Positions 1 through 11,167 of a DNA stretch of 64,000 bases are shown here, piece by piece. The number at the start of each line of letters is the position of its first letter. Positions within the stretch are counted from its first letter, which is position 1. A program made the translations under genes and the position numbers. The notes beneath the pieces were generated by a model, which had not been told where the DNA came from, searched no databases, and saw only the letters and a list, made by a program, of their open reading frames with translations. The DNA is from Lutraria lutraria (taxonomy: Eukaryota > Mollusca > Bivalvia > Venerida > Mactridae), in contig OZ026850.1 of the NCBI GenBank assembly GCA_964023205.1, positions 8,753,770 through 8,817,769 on the forward strand. The letters run 5' to 3'.

Positions 1-250
1 TATGAACTCTTTCTATACAAATTTCTAACCTTGAACTTTTATTACAATTTATGCCGAAGAACAACATTCATGTGTACCCATAGGTAGATAAACTAACTCT
101 CAACCTGTCAAACATTTTTTTATAAGGAATCAGAATATAAAGTTCTGCTATAGTAATAAATTCAATACACACAGCTGAGTACAACAAGGTCAAAGACTAC
201 ACCAAACAAGTATCTCATTAACCCCCAATGTACGGTTACTCAAAGCAAAC

Positions 251-352
251 CACATGGAGCTACTGAACACATGAAACTAGAGCACATAAAACACATGGAG
301 TTACTGAGCACATGAAACTAGAGCACATAAAACACATGGAGTTACTGAGCAC
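251..352. repeat. Short tandem repeat, 41-bp unit, about 2.4 copies
   Basis: The phrase CACATGGAG(C/T)TACTGA recurs at 251, 292 and 333. The unit also contains CATGAAACTAGAGCACATAA. The copies are nearly identical, which suggests a recent duplication. Confidence 0.8.
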
Positions 353-781
353 GAAAACAGTAAGTGCCACTGGACATGTGGCTTAACGTATCATACTGTG
401 AAAAATAAATAAATCTACTGGCCAAATAAAGCACTAAAAATATTTCAAAAACATCAAAAGCAAACATAGATGAGGCCATTTAAAACACAACTAAAAACAT
501 GAGCATGTAAATATCACTCACCAGAATCTATAAATATTGGTGATGAACCCAAATATGCTACACTTCCAAAGTTGACCATGATCCATACATTGATTCATGA
601 GCAGAAGTCATGATAAGGTATTTCTTACCTAGTACTATAGTGGCCAATAGTAGGCACAATCTACAGACCAACTCTGGTGATTTACATTCATTCATTTATG
701 AGAAGTATTTATTTTAAGGAATTTCTACAATCAGCTTTAGTGGCCCCTTATAGAGGCTGACCAAATTCAAAAGCAAAACAA

Positions 782-868
782 AATGGCCCAAACTACCAAA
801 CTACCTATATAAACTACCTATATAAACTACCTATAAAAACTACCTATATAAACTACCTATATAAATCC
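782..868. repeat. Short tandem repeat around AACTACCTATATA (about 14 bp)
   Basis: At least five consecutive units of AACTACCTATATA, one of them with a small change (CTATAAAA). Confidence 0.8.
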
Positions 869-2611
869 TACTTTGAAAGAGCATGTAACAAGAAACAAAC
901 TATTTTTTATGCATAATCAACTGAAGAAATTAGTAAACAACATGCGAAGGGTTTATATAGTATGTCATATGCTCATGATATAACATCCAAAATATACCAT
1001 CAGAACCATACTGACAACAGTGGAAGATTTAAACATTAATTACATAATAAATAGCACACATCTTCAAATAGTTTTACCACAAGTCCAACACAAAGAAATA
1101 AGAGTAGTGATAATCCAGCCAGTTTATACTGTAATACTAAACTGTATAATTTAGTGATAATTTAAAAAGTTTGAACAAATATTAAACCACAACTGGCATA
1201 TCAAATAACTTCAAATTCAGTTTACCATAGAAACACAATGTCCGACAATACATAGCCAATGTTATCACATAATCATACGAAGCAATCTTGAATTTCACGC
1301 TCCACCAAGTTTTCAAAAAAGCAGTTTAAAAGGCTAACCTTTGTTACAACTCAGTTTAGTTCTGTATTTATAAAACAAGCAGAGGAAGTTATAGTGAGAG
1401 CCTAGTACTGATGACTGTCACATAATTATACTGATGGTTTTGATGTAACCTTGAAGGGTTTATTATGTCAGTCACTGGTTTTAATTTCACAACAAGGATA
1501 ATTATCACAGCTGATCTCATATTTAACAAAAAGATTTCAGCCAGAAGAAAATAGAACAAGAGTTCATTGGAATGGCTTTGACTTCTAATCCAGAAGTTGG
1601 TAATCTAACAAAATCAAATATCCTCTCTTGTTTTACTAGTGGTGGGAAAACTGGCATCTTGTTTTCGAAAATTGTGGTTAAAACTACATGTTGTCAATCA
1701 TTTCACAATTGTGGTAGCGTGTTTTGAAATTCATTAAGCTAAATCTTTACACAGAATAAATAATGAATTAATACCATTTTTATGTACATCTACAAAATTA
1801 ATGAGCACATCAAAAAATTAAAACTTGTTCAGTGAGAAAAGAATACACAACATTTTAGAAATTATAAGTTACATCATCAGGAAGTAAGATTCAATGAACT
1901 TTCACAAAGAAGTTTTTCTATAAAATACTATGCCATCAAGTGTTTAATTTCAATTAATAATTCCATATTGTTACATATAAAAATACTTTCTAATAAGTTT
2001 CTTTATAATTATAATGTTATTGCTAGACACACAAAAATGTAATGTTTGTTCTAAGTTATGTATGTCAATCATTTATTTTTTCCCACCAATCAATTTTACA
2101 TATTTCAAATTCTAACTTCTATAGATATGTTTTATTACCTTAGATTAGATATTTATCAAAGCAGCCTTAAGTCATCTGCCATAGGGCTTCAATAAATTAT
2201 TATAAATAATCAATTAAGTACTTCCTGCCAGAATGGTTTAAATTCTGTAATTCTATTGGTCAAATTTTATAAAGGGTCCAGCCCCTTTTCTTATATATTA
2301 TTTTGTTATTAATTTATAAGTTAGTCTTTACTTAGTTTTCGAGGTGACTTATGATTTTGATCTCAAGATTATTTGTTGACTTTGTTTATGTAACTGTTAC
2401 TACATTTTTAATTTGTGTTGAATTCAATACAAGACATCATCCAATTAAAATTGGACATTAGTTGTACTTTCTTCTGTCATCATTGCTGGCAAATATCGGA
2501 GACAAATTTCACAAGGGAAAGCCCTGTGACAACATGGTGGAGAATCAGAGGTAATTATGGCACTTCTATGTTGCCATACTTTCCTGGTACCTCTATAAAA
2601 GATGCACAAAG

Positions 2612-3124
2612 ATGACAGCAAGGTACAACTTTATACGATGGAACTGGAGAGTACCTTTATCTCAACAGCGGATTGCGGACTCAACGTCAATAACACCTGC
2701 AGTGGCTGAACAACAGATTACACGATGTCACAGATGTGGTCATGAAAGAACAGCAAGATGGCATCAACGACAATGCCCAGCAGCAGGGAGAAAATGCTTT
2801 CGTTGTCAAAAATTTGGACATTTTGCAAGACAGTGCTTCTCAAAATCCAGTCAAAAAGCTTCTAAAAAACCAAGGATTAAATCAAAACGAAGAAAGGAAC
2901 GAGATGCCCAACGCCTTGAGAAATACAACATCCGTAAGAATTCCTTAAAACTTTTTCCATTTAATGATGTTACAGATAGTGAAATAAATTTTGAAATGCC
3001 TTCTGTTTATAAAATTCAACAAATTCAAACCGAGACAGTACAGAAACAGAATTCTTCTTTAAGAAGGAAGTTATGTCAAGTAAATGAACAAGAGGGCCAA
3101 GGTGGCCCTATATCGCTCACATGA
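2612..3124 (+). CDS. Zinc-knuckle (CCHC-type) protein, probably a retroelement gag/ORF1 fragment
   Basis: The 170-codon frame has a cysteine/histidine-rich block at about residues 38-77: CHRCGHERTARWH, then CPAAGRKCFRCQKFGHFARQC. The second half is a canonical CX2CX4HX4C knuckle, and CPAxGxxCxxCxxxGHFAxxC is typical of gag or ORF1 proteins of Ty3/gypsy-like and LINE-like elements. A lysine/arginine-rich tract follows (residues about 80-110), as in nucleic-acid-binding retroelement proteins. The last 13 or so codons lie inside the 5' end of the dispersed repeat starting at 3089, so the natural C-terminus is missing or replaced. The upstream frame at 2415-2615 overlaps the ATG by 4 nt and may be part of the same decayed unit. 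No protease, reverse transcriptase or integrase is visible nearby. It is probably a relic; a host gene with a zinc knuckle is the alternative. Confidence 0.5.
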   Translation: MTARYNFIRWNWRVPLSQQRIADSTSITPAVAEQQITRCHRCGHERTARWHQRQCPAAGRKCFRCQKFGHFARQCFSKSSQKASKKPRIKSKRRKERDAQRLEKYNIRKNSLKLFPFNDVTDSEINFEMPSVYKIQQIQTETVQKQNSSLRRKLCQVNEQEGQGGPISLT

Positions 3125-4210
3125 CAATCACTGTTTACTCATTAAAACATTGTTTTGAACCGGTGATCTAGTTTTTGACCCCAGACGACCTATGTTCGAA
3201 TTTGTCTTACATATCATTAAGACAAACAGTCTGACTAGGTTTGGTGAAGATACGATCATAATTTGACATCTACAGTGTTAATAAGGTTTTCCTAAGATTT
3301 GACCTTGTGACCTGGTTTTTGACCCTAGGTGACCCATATTTGAACTTGTCCTTAATATCATTAAGACAAACAATCTGACAAGGTTTGGCCAAGATCCAAT
3401 CAAAACCATGACATTTAGAGCTTTTACAAGATTTTTACCTAAGATTTGACCTTGTGACCCAGTTTTTGAACCCGGCTGACCCATGTTCATCCTTCACCCA
3501 CATATCATTGAGGCAAACATTTTGACAAGGTTTGGTGAAGATCTTATTAAAACTGTGACATCTACAGTGTTAACAAAGTTTTCCTAAGATTTGACCTGGT
3601 GACCTAGTTATTGACCCCAGATGACCCATATTTATACGTGACCGTTATATCATTAAAACAAACGATTTGACAAAGTTTGGTGAAGATCCAATAATAACTG
3701 TGAAATCTACAGTGTTAACATGGTTTTTCATAAGATTTGACCTGGCGACCTAGTTTTTGACCCAAGATGACCCATGTTCGAACTCGTCCAAGATATTATG
3801 AAGACAAACATTCTGACAAGGTTTCATGATCATCCAATCAAAACAGTGACTTCTAGAGTGTTCACAAGGTTTTCCAGCAATTTGCCCTAGTGACCTAATT
3901 TTACTACAGAAATGAACCATTATCAAACTTGACCTACATATTATTAAAATAAACATTCTGACAAAGTTTCATGAAGATAAAGTCAAAACAGTGATTTCTA
4001 AAGTGTTCACAAGGTTTCCCTTATTTGGCCCTGGTGACCTAGTTTTTGACCCAAAATGGCCCAATATCGAAATCATCCGAGATTTTGTTGATATTAACGT
4101 TCTGACCCAGTTTTGCTAAAATTGAGCCAAAAATGTGGCCCCTAGTGTGGTCACAACAAAAAGTTTGATGACGCACAACGCACGACGCCGGTGACATGTG
4201 AGCTAAAAAT
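3089..4210 (+). mobile_element. Composite dispersed repeat, family A copy 1 (3' end truncated)
   Basis: It starts with CAAGAGGGCCAAGGTGGCC (hairpin AGGGCCA/TGGCCCT), followed by CGCTCACATGAC. The core is tandem units of about 145 bp carrying ATTTGACCTGGTGACCTAGT, GACAAGGTTTGGTGAAGATC and CTACAGTGTTAACA. It ends in GACATGTGAGCTAAAAAT. Compared with other copies it lacks the stretch from GGAGACTGATC to the inner 3' stem, so only half of the terminal hairpin remains. Five related copies occur in the window, all in the same orientation. Confidence 0.85.
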
Positions 4211-4214
4211 AACT

Positions 4215-5163
4215 AGAAATGTGTCCCTAGGACACGGATGCCCCCGCCATTTCACACTGGACACAGAAATAAGTGTTGTGTTGCAAATATGTGAAAACAA
4301 CATAGAGCAGGTTGCTTAGAATGCTGCCCATAGTGGGAGGTAAAGATCACCTAAGGGTGGTAAACACACAACTACATGTACATTCACTATTACAATATAA
4401 GGAATGAACGTAAATATTTTAGTGTCCACTGTGCCTTGACCTTTGAGTAAGCAACACAGTTTTTGGGCATGACACGTCGTCTTAATATGATGAATATTTG
4501 TGCCAATTTATTTTAAAATCCAATCATGCATGACAAAGTTATGAGCCAGACATGAACATTGTCATACAAGTTCACTATATCCATAATAATATGCACAAAC
4601 TTTGAACATCCACTGTGACCTTGACCTTTGAGCAAGCTACACAGTTGATAAGCAAATCGTCGACTGTGACCCTGAACTTTGAGCAAGCGACACAGTTTTT
4701 GCTCATGACACATCGTCTTGATATAATGAACATTTGTGCCAATTCATTTCAAAATCCAATCATGCAGGACAGAGTTATAAACCAGACACAAACACATACA
4801 TATAATGCTTTAAGTATCCGCACAGTGACCTTGACCTTTGAGGAAGTGACACAGTTGATGCGCATGACACATCATCTTGATAGGCCAGTTTATTTCAAAA
4901 TCCAATCATGCATGACAGAGTTATAAGCCGGACACGAACATATTCATATAATGCTTTAAGTGTTCACTGTGACCTTGACCTTTGAGCAAGCGACACAGTT
5001 GATGCGCATGACACCTCATCTTGTTATGATGAACATTAATGCCATTTTATTTTAAAATCCAATGATGCATGACAAAGTTATGAGCTGGACACGAAAATGC
5101 CGTAACACACAAACAAACAAACACACACACCAACGGACAGCGTAAACACTATATGGCATAAAA
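4215..5163 (+). mobile_element. Composite dispersed repeat, family B copy 1 (3' hairpin deleted)
   Basis: It begins about 5 bp after family A copy 1, with a 5' hairpin GTGTCCctaGGACAC followed by GGATGCCCCCGCC. The core is tandem units of about 160 bp, each with GTGACCTTGACCTTTGAGCA, CGCATGACAC, TATGATGAACATTTGTGCCA and AAAATCCAATCATGCATGAC. It ends in a CA-rich run and AACACTATATGGCATAAAA. Copy 2 reads AACACTATATGCCATCCGCC up to GGGGCATAAAA here, so this copy has lost most of its 3' hairpin. Short frames inside it are repeat artefacts. Confidence 0.85.
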
Positions 5164-5289
5164 AACATAAAAAATGGAATATTCTTAACAAGTCTAATGA
5201 GACTATGGTAACACAAAACAGACAAGCTAGGACATATAGATCTTAGATCAGTAACATTGTAAGAAAATACAATCATACAGCAATTATAT

Positions 5290-6100
5290 TACTTACAATA
5301 TTTGTAAGACTATACAGCCAAAAAGCACTGATTGATCAAACGTATTTTTAATATTTGTAAGAATACACAATTATAATTAAAGCACTGAATTATTTGTATC
5401 AATTATATTTCATAATTTGATTGTAAAGGCACAAAACACTGAATTTTGAAACATGGACAGTCATTCTATATAACGATACAGCACTGATTTATGAAACATG
5501 GACATTATACAAAATCATATAGTACTTCTCATTCAGTATAAACACAATCTATCATTAAATAACTTCACAATTACAAGACTAACTTTAGCCAGGAGCAAGA
5601 ATAATAACTCCATTTTCATTGTGACAAATATCACAGACGTTTTTACCTCCCTTTGTATTAAATTCATCTCAATAGGGTTTACATTTAATCAAAGTACTGA
5701 AAGCATGGTGAAAGTAGAAAAACGTAGTACTTTGGTCTGCATTAAAATTTCAGCACACCGAGTGATTGACGGCTATGGAAAGCTGAACAATCACTCAGTT
5801 TCCAAACACTGTATTTCAGTATTTTATCACCCATTTTGGTCCTGTTTACATCAATAAAATATTTTTTTGCATTTACCAGTAATTAAAATACCATTTAGTT
5901 AACATTTAAATGTGTGAAGAAAAGCATGCTTCAAGTATCAATCAGCAATAAAAAACAAGCAGAAATCTCATTTTTTACTGTATATTTCAATGTTTCAATA
6001 AAATCAGCCACTCATTCAATGCTATTAGCCAGATAATCACTTAGATCTAGTTATATTGAAAGGGACATCTCTTATGCCTACAGAAATAAGGAATTAACAT
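5290..6100. other. Non-coding stretch, no gene recognised
   Basis: AT-rich. The 119-codon plus-strand frame at 5498-5857 has no recognisable domain. The opposite strand near 5595-5660 reads KNVCDICHNENG in one frame, but it has no good splice acceptor and I did not call it. Confidence 0.5.
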
Positions 6101-6102
6101 AC

Positions 6103-6180
6103 CCATGTTTAGCATCAGTAAAGCTGTCACTACTTGCTACTTTGATAAGTTCATTAGCTGCTGTGTGTGATATCAACTCC
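6103..6180 (-). CDS. Candidate internal exon (78 bp) of an unrecognised minus-strand gene
   Basis: On the minus strand, TTGTTTTACAG precedes the segment and GTATGTTAATTCC follows it, good acceptor and donor sites. Only one frame is open across the whole exon (one leading base, 25 codons, two trailing bases): ELISHTAANELIKVAS followed by SDSFTDAKHG. The composition looks like real protein, unlike the low-complexity shadows elsewhere. I do not recognise the family and found no neighbouring exon in a compatible phase, so the rest of the gene may lie beyond the left edge or in exons I could not detect. A chance match to splice consensus remains possible. Confidence 0.45.
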
Positions 6181-6339
6181 CTGTAAAACAATCAAAAGTT
6201 CATCAATAAATCAGTATACAACATCGTTATCTCGATATCTCGAGCACATATCAAGGTCCCTTATCTTGTTTTTAAGCGTTAATGACCTTAATCATGTCGA
6301 GGAGTGTCATGTTGGATATCGTTCACACCTGCATGTTGA

Positions 6340-6930
6340 CCAGCGAACGCATCTTTTAAATTGGACAATAAAAGAACAAATCTTAATCAAGTACTTTTTC
6401 ACACCTCGTTAAAATTGGACAAGGCACTCTTGACTTGAAATGTCAATAAAACTTTATTTTTTTGTTGCAAGTTTGCAGTCCATTTTTAATACCAGAATTA
6501 GAATGTTTTAGGAGTTGATTTATTGTGAGAACTTAATTATGAAAACTTAATTACAAGATTGAAAAGCAGATTCTAAACAACACCAATACCTACTACGCAG
6601 ATAAAACTATGATTCGCTTACCGATATTAATAAACAGAAATCTGATTAATCTAGTGAAGGACTCATTTTCTTTTAGCTTTAGACGTATAACTATAATATT
6701 ATGACATTGACACAAGTAAATTTCACATTGTGTCACTATTACGTTTCATCGTATGTCAATAACACGATTTTCGGACATGGTATTGCAGAGTTGAAAACAC
6801 ATGAAGATATTTACAGATATAGAAGTTTTTCTAAACAATCAATGCACACTTTATACATTCAACCAACATATATTTTCATCTTATACATCATGGTGTACAT
6901 TTTACGTAACTGTAAATACGCCCATTAATG
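6340..6930 (+). repeat. Dispersed repeat, copy 1 (inverted partner at 53310-53810)
   Basis: Shares long stretches with the reverse complement of 53310-53810. Examples are TTAAATTGGACAATAAAAGA, ACTCATTTTCTTTTAGC, AACAATCAATGCA and CATCTTATACATCATGGTGT. The copies have diverged by substitutions and small indels. Short ORFs in both copies give similar peptides only because of this homology. Confidence 0.75.
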
Positions 6931-7063
6931 CGCATGATACACAGTTTATTTTTCGTTCAACAAACAAAAACCCGTTTATTAAGAGCACCTTGTTTATCTC
7001 CAGCAATAAGTCTGGTCCGATGACTCCTTGAGATAATAAGGTTTTAATGTATATACTGTTAAC

Positions 7064-8559
7064 AGTCAACACTGTCACCAGCCAACACTGTCACTAGTCA
7101 ACATTGTCACTAGTTAGTCAACATTGTCACTGGTCCACACTGTCACTAGTCAACATTGTCACTGGTCCACACTGTCACTAGTAAACATTGTCACTGGTCC
7201 ACACTGTCACTAGTCAACAGTGTCACTGGTCCACACTGTCACTAGTCAACATTGTCACTGGTCCACACTGTCACAAGTAAGTCAACATTGTCACTGGTCC
7301 ACACTGTCTCTAGTTAGTCAACATTGTCACAGGTCCACACTGTCATTAGTCAACATTTTCAATGGTCAACATTGTCACTGGTCCACACTGTCACTAGTTA
7401 GTCAACAGTGTCACTGGTCCACACTGTCACTAGTCAACACTGTCACTGGTCCACACTGTCACTGGTCCACACTGTCACTAGTCAACACTGTCACTGGTCC
7501 ACACTGTCACTAGTTAGTCAACATTATCACTGGTCCACACTGTCACTAGTTAGTCAATATTAACACGGGTCCACACTGTCACCAGTTAGTGAACATTATC
7601 ACTGGTCCACACTGTCACTAGTAAGTCAACAGTGTCACTGGTCCACACTGTCACCAGTTAGTGAACATTATCACTGGTCCACACTGTCACCAGTTAGTGA
7701 ACATTATCACTGGTCCACACTGTCACTAGTTAGTGAACATTATCACTGGTCCACACTGTCACTAGTTAGTGAACATTATCACTGGTCCACACTGTCACCA
7801 GTTAGTGAACATTATCACTGGTCCACACTGTCACCAGTTAGTGAACATTATCACTGGTCCACACTGTCACTAGTTAGTGAACATTATCACTGGTCCACAC
7901 TGTCACCAGTTAGTGAACATTATCACTGGTCCACACTGTCACTAGTCAACACTGTCAATGGTCCAGACTGTCACTAGTTAGTCAACATTGTCACTAGTCA
8001 ACGTTGTCACTGGTCCACACTGTCACTAGTCAACATTGTCAATGGTCCACATTGTCACTAGTTAGTCAACATTGTCACTGGTCCACACTGTCACTAGTAA
8101 ACATTGTCACTGGTCCACACTGTCACTAGTAAACATTGTCACTGGTCCACACTGTCACTAGTCAACATTGTCACTGGTCCACACTGTCACAAGTAAGTCA
8201 ACATTGTCACAGGTCCACACTGTCACTAGTCAACATTTTCAATGGTCAACATTGTCAATGGTCCACACTGTCACTAGTTATTCAACATTATCGCTGGTCC
8301 ACACTGTCACTAGTCAACATTGTCACTGGTCCACACTGTCACTAGTTAGTCAACAGTGTCACTGGTCCACACTGTCACTAGTTAGTCAACATTATCACTG
8401 GTCCACACTGTCACTAGTCAACACTGTCACTGGTCCACACTGTCACTAGTTAGTCAACATTGTCACTGGTCCACACTGTCACTAGTCAACATTGTCACTG
8501 GTCCACACTGTGACTGGTCCACATTGTCACTGGTCCACACTGTCACTGGTCCACATTGA
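7064..8559. repeat. Minisatellite, 16-bp monomers in 32-bp dimers, about 1.5 kb
   Basis: Alternating CCACACTGTCACTAGT and CAACATTGTCACTGGT monomers. Many units carry a 4-bp extension (ACTAGTTAGTCAAC or ACTAGTTAGTGAAC). A block at about 7560-7930 uses CACCAGTTAGTGAACATTAT units. All open frames here are repeat artefacts. Confidence 0.95.
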
Positions 8560-9640
8560 CTTTTTTATTTGAATGTATTTCAGATTAATTAGAAATGAAA
8601 TCAGATGTCCAATTATAAAATGAAAGAAAGTTAAGGTGAGATAATCTTATATGTAATCTGCATATAGCAAGTACCAGAGGGGGGGGGGGTATTTCCTATA
8701 AACAGGACACACTATCTATTGGACTTCAGGTCATTTTATCATATCAATTATTTTAAATGAACTATAATGTTTTTATAGTTTACATAATGCTAGAATTCAT
8801 GCACAAATACATAATATTTCAGTCAGTTATTATTATAATGTGAAAGTATCAGTTTAGCAATTAATAGTACATTTTTATAAAACTAGGAACTATGACAGAA
8901 AACTTGTACAACGCTCATGTTAAACATTTGTCAACAACGATACAACCAACATGATACCATTGTATTCATCATGTCACGGCAAGTGAAATCTTTCTTCAAT
9001 ACATCAAATGCATGATTAAGTGACATCCAAATTTCAATTTGATTGTTGTAACATGATTAAAGTTTAAACAACAATAATATAAAAGCCCTGTGTCGGTTTA
9101 CACATCATGCAAGCATCTAAAAGAAGCAGCGGTTTAGTTGTGCAGATAACTATGTTCAGAATGGACTGCACATATATATAGCTAGATATAATTGAAATCT
9201 AAACAAACCATTCTCATCATACCTCAGCAGTTTATTACAGATGCAATTTTATATTATTGATGATAATTTGTTTCAATTACGCGGTAACATATACTGGATT
9301 GTCCTGACAGAACAGGGTTGCTACTGCTATGCCACTCTGTTGTTTTTTCCGTCCATATTCATGTTTAATTTCGTCCTACCCCACCCACTTATTCCAGTCG
9401 TGTCTTTTTATCATTCTCAGCAAAATAACAAGTTTTTATTACAGCACTAACCTTCTAACCCATTATCAAGTATCATATAACATTATTCCAGGTATGTTTA
9501 ATGTAAACTGAATGTAATTACAATGCTTTATCAACATTATAAACACGCTGTTTACACTTAATCTGCCGCCGCCAAATTTACTATTATTCACTGCGAGGCA
9601 GCGTTCGATTATTTATAGTACGGGTTTTTTCACGGTCTAA
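8560..9640. other. Non-coding stretch with a G11 tract
   Basis: AT-rich. It contains a run of 11 G at 8679-8689. No exon with convincing borders was found; the short overlapping frames at 9241-9511 have no recognisable content. Confidence 0.5.
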
Positions 9641-9644
9641 TTAA

Positions 9645-9761
9645 TGACGTCATGACGTAAACAACGTTTTGGGTATAAATAGTCCGAATTTCGAAAACGT
9701 ACGTCAGTGATTTGAAAGTGATAAATAAGAACAGTTAAAAGCTCGTAATAGAAATATGAAG
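9645..9761 (+). promoter_or_regulatory. Promoter-like block: double CRE, TATA box and short first exon
   Basis: TGACGTCA (9645-9652) is followed at once by TGACGTAA (9653-9660), both ATF/CREB-type sites. A TATA box (TATAAATAG, 9674-9682) lies 14 bp downstream. A start codon at 9756 in the context AAATATGAAG is followed immediately by GTTAGTG, a plausible donor, giving a two-codon coding part of exon 1. If not spliced, the frame ends after 12 codons. The spacing is that of an inducible TATA promoter reading rightwards. No second exon could be identified, and the element could instead belong to the CRE-rich repeats to the right. Confidence 0.35.
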
Positions 9762-9769
9762 GTTAGTGA

Positions 9770-10800
9770 AATTTTTAAGGCCAATGTTATTTAATGTGTG
9801 TTACTATATATGATTGTGCTTATACTTATTGAATATTTTATAATGATTTTATTGTAGATTATATCTCAGTTTAAAGTAAAAAATACTTAGACTGAGAAAT
9901 AAATTCTTTAAACTTATTTTGGTGTCTGTTATTCATCATTTATGCTTATCAGTGGTCATCCTAACACTACATTAAACTTTGTATCTTCTATTCTCACAAC
10001 TTTGTGCCTTCCCCAGAGTTCCCGCGCGAGGCAATAACAGATTTTAGAGATGAATGACACGACGTCACGTGTCTGAGTTCTATGCTAGTTGTAGACGAAG
10101 AAATATTGCAGCGCAAAAGAAGTGAAAAATGCATAAAATTTAAAAAACAGGTAAAACAGTTATTTACTTTTATCACAAACATGATATTTTACGAAAGTTA
10201 CACTCACTGACTTCATCTTCCTTGATATATCCAAGGACTTATATACATACATGGATTAGCAACTGCTAAAAATAGCTCAAACGATATCAAAAGATGATCC
10301 CACAATGCATTGCTATATACTCGGCAATATCTGAGTCTTCGAGAGCTGTAATCGGGTGTTAATGAACTTCATTATACTAAAAAAAACTCTGGCAATTGGG
10401 CATGGGAAATTTTTAAGGATGCAACAAATTCCGTAAAGATATAGAGATATATTTATAATCCACAATGTCCAAGTATAAGCATTGAAAAAGGCATGTTGAA
10501 CATTTTAAATTCCAAGATGGCGGACATCTATTATAACCTTTTGTCTCCGAGATTAAACATTCGGAATACCACGGATATTTTTGCTGTTGTTAACATTCGG
10601 ATCAAAGTTTTTTTTTCTCGGTATTTTGGGAATATGACCCATACCCTTGGAATTGGGAATTTTGGCTGTGTTTTAATCCAAATTGGGAAAAAATTATTCT
10701 ACTTATTCTCTCATTGAACAGTAGCAGAATAAGGTATTTACTACCAATAGTGATGTTAATGAACTTATAAAATGAAAAATTATTATTATTATTTTTTTTT
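9770..10800. other. Non-coding stretch, no gene recognised
   Basis: AT-rich, with one more CRE core (GACGTCAC) at 10061. The part from about 10385 to 10690 contains several TTGGGAA phrases, also found at 15350-15420 (TTGGGAATTTT, ATTGGGAAAAA), so it is probably a diverged dispersed repeat. Confidence 0.45.
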
Positions 10801-10801
10801 G

Positions 10802-10834
10802 GGCCATTATAAATTAATTGCTTGATTATCATCC
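10802..10834 (+). repeat. 33-bp perfect inverted repeat, left arm
   Basis: Begins GGCCATTATAAATTAATTGC and is exactly complementary to 15320-15352. The pair encloses the TIR element at 11603-14968 and may mark an older, larger inverted structure or two opposed copies of another repeat. Confidence 0.8.
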
Positions 10835-11119
10835 AAATTTTTCTCAAAAAGGGGGCGGGGGGTAGAATTTTATTTTTTAATTTTTATTTTTCCAAAAACC
10901 TTATTGAGACTAGAGTATATATATGGGAAATACAAAACAAAATACTGATAACCGTCCTTTCGTTTACTTAAGTGAGATTCAGCATTTCTGACATGATAAA
11001 TAAAAGTATTATGCATTCTGTTGATTTTTCTATCTGTACCCAGGGTAAATCCTAACAACCACAAACATGTTTACGTCTTTGAAAACCTTCCCCTTTTTGG
11101 AACCAGAGGCTTCTTCTCA

Positions 11120-11167
11120 ATTAGACCAGAGACGTATAATACAAGTATTATACGTCTCTGATTAGAC
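11120..11167. repeat. 34-bp palindrome flanked by 7-bp direct repeats
   Basis: A 16-bp arm (CAGAGACGTATAATAC), a 2-nt centre, and the exact complement, at 11127-11160. ATTAGAC occurs immediately on both sides (11120-11126 and 11161-11167), as a target-site duplication would. Confidence 0.8.

Larger units (their letters stand above)
1..2400. other. Non-coding stretch, no gene recognised
   Basis: AT-rich sequence with stops in all frames. It holds two small tandem repeats (listed separately). A few splice-like borders occur on the minus strand near 522-660, but they do not chain into a consistent reading frame. Confidence 0.6.

Noticed and set aside
522..660. Splice-bounded segments on the minus strand (SVAYLGSSPIFIDSG before GTGAGT; IVPTIGHYSTR before GTAAGA)
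   Set aside because: The two donors are too close to belong to one transcript, and an in-frame stop precedes the first segment without an acceptor. No homology is recognised.
5595..5665. CX2CH-like peptide KNVCDICHNENG on the minus strand
   Set aside because: Upstream stop without a convincing acceptor, and surroundings that look like non-coding or repeat sequence.
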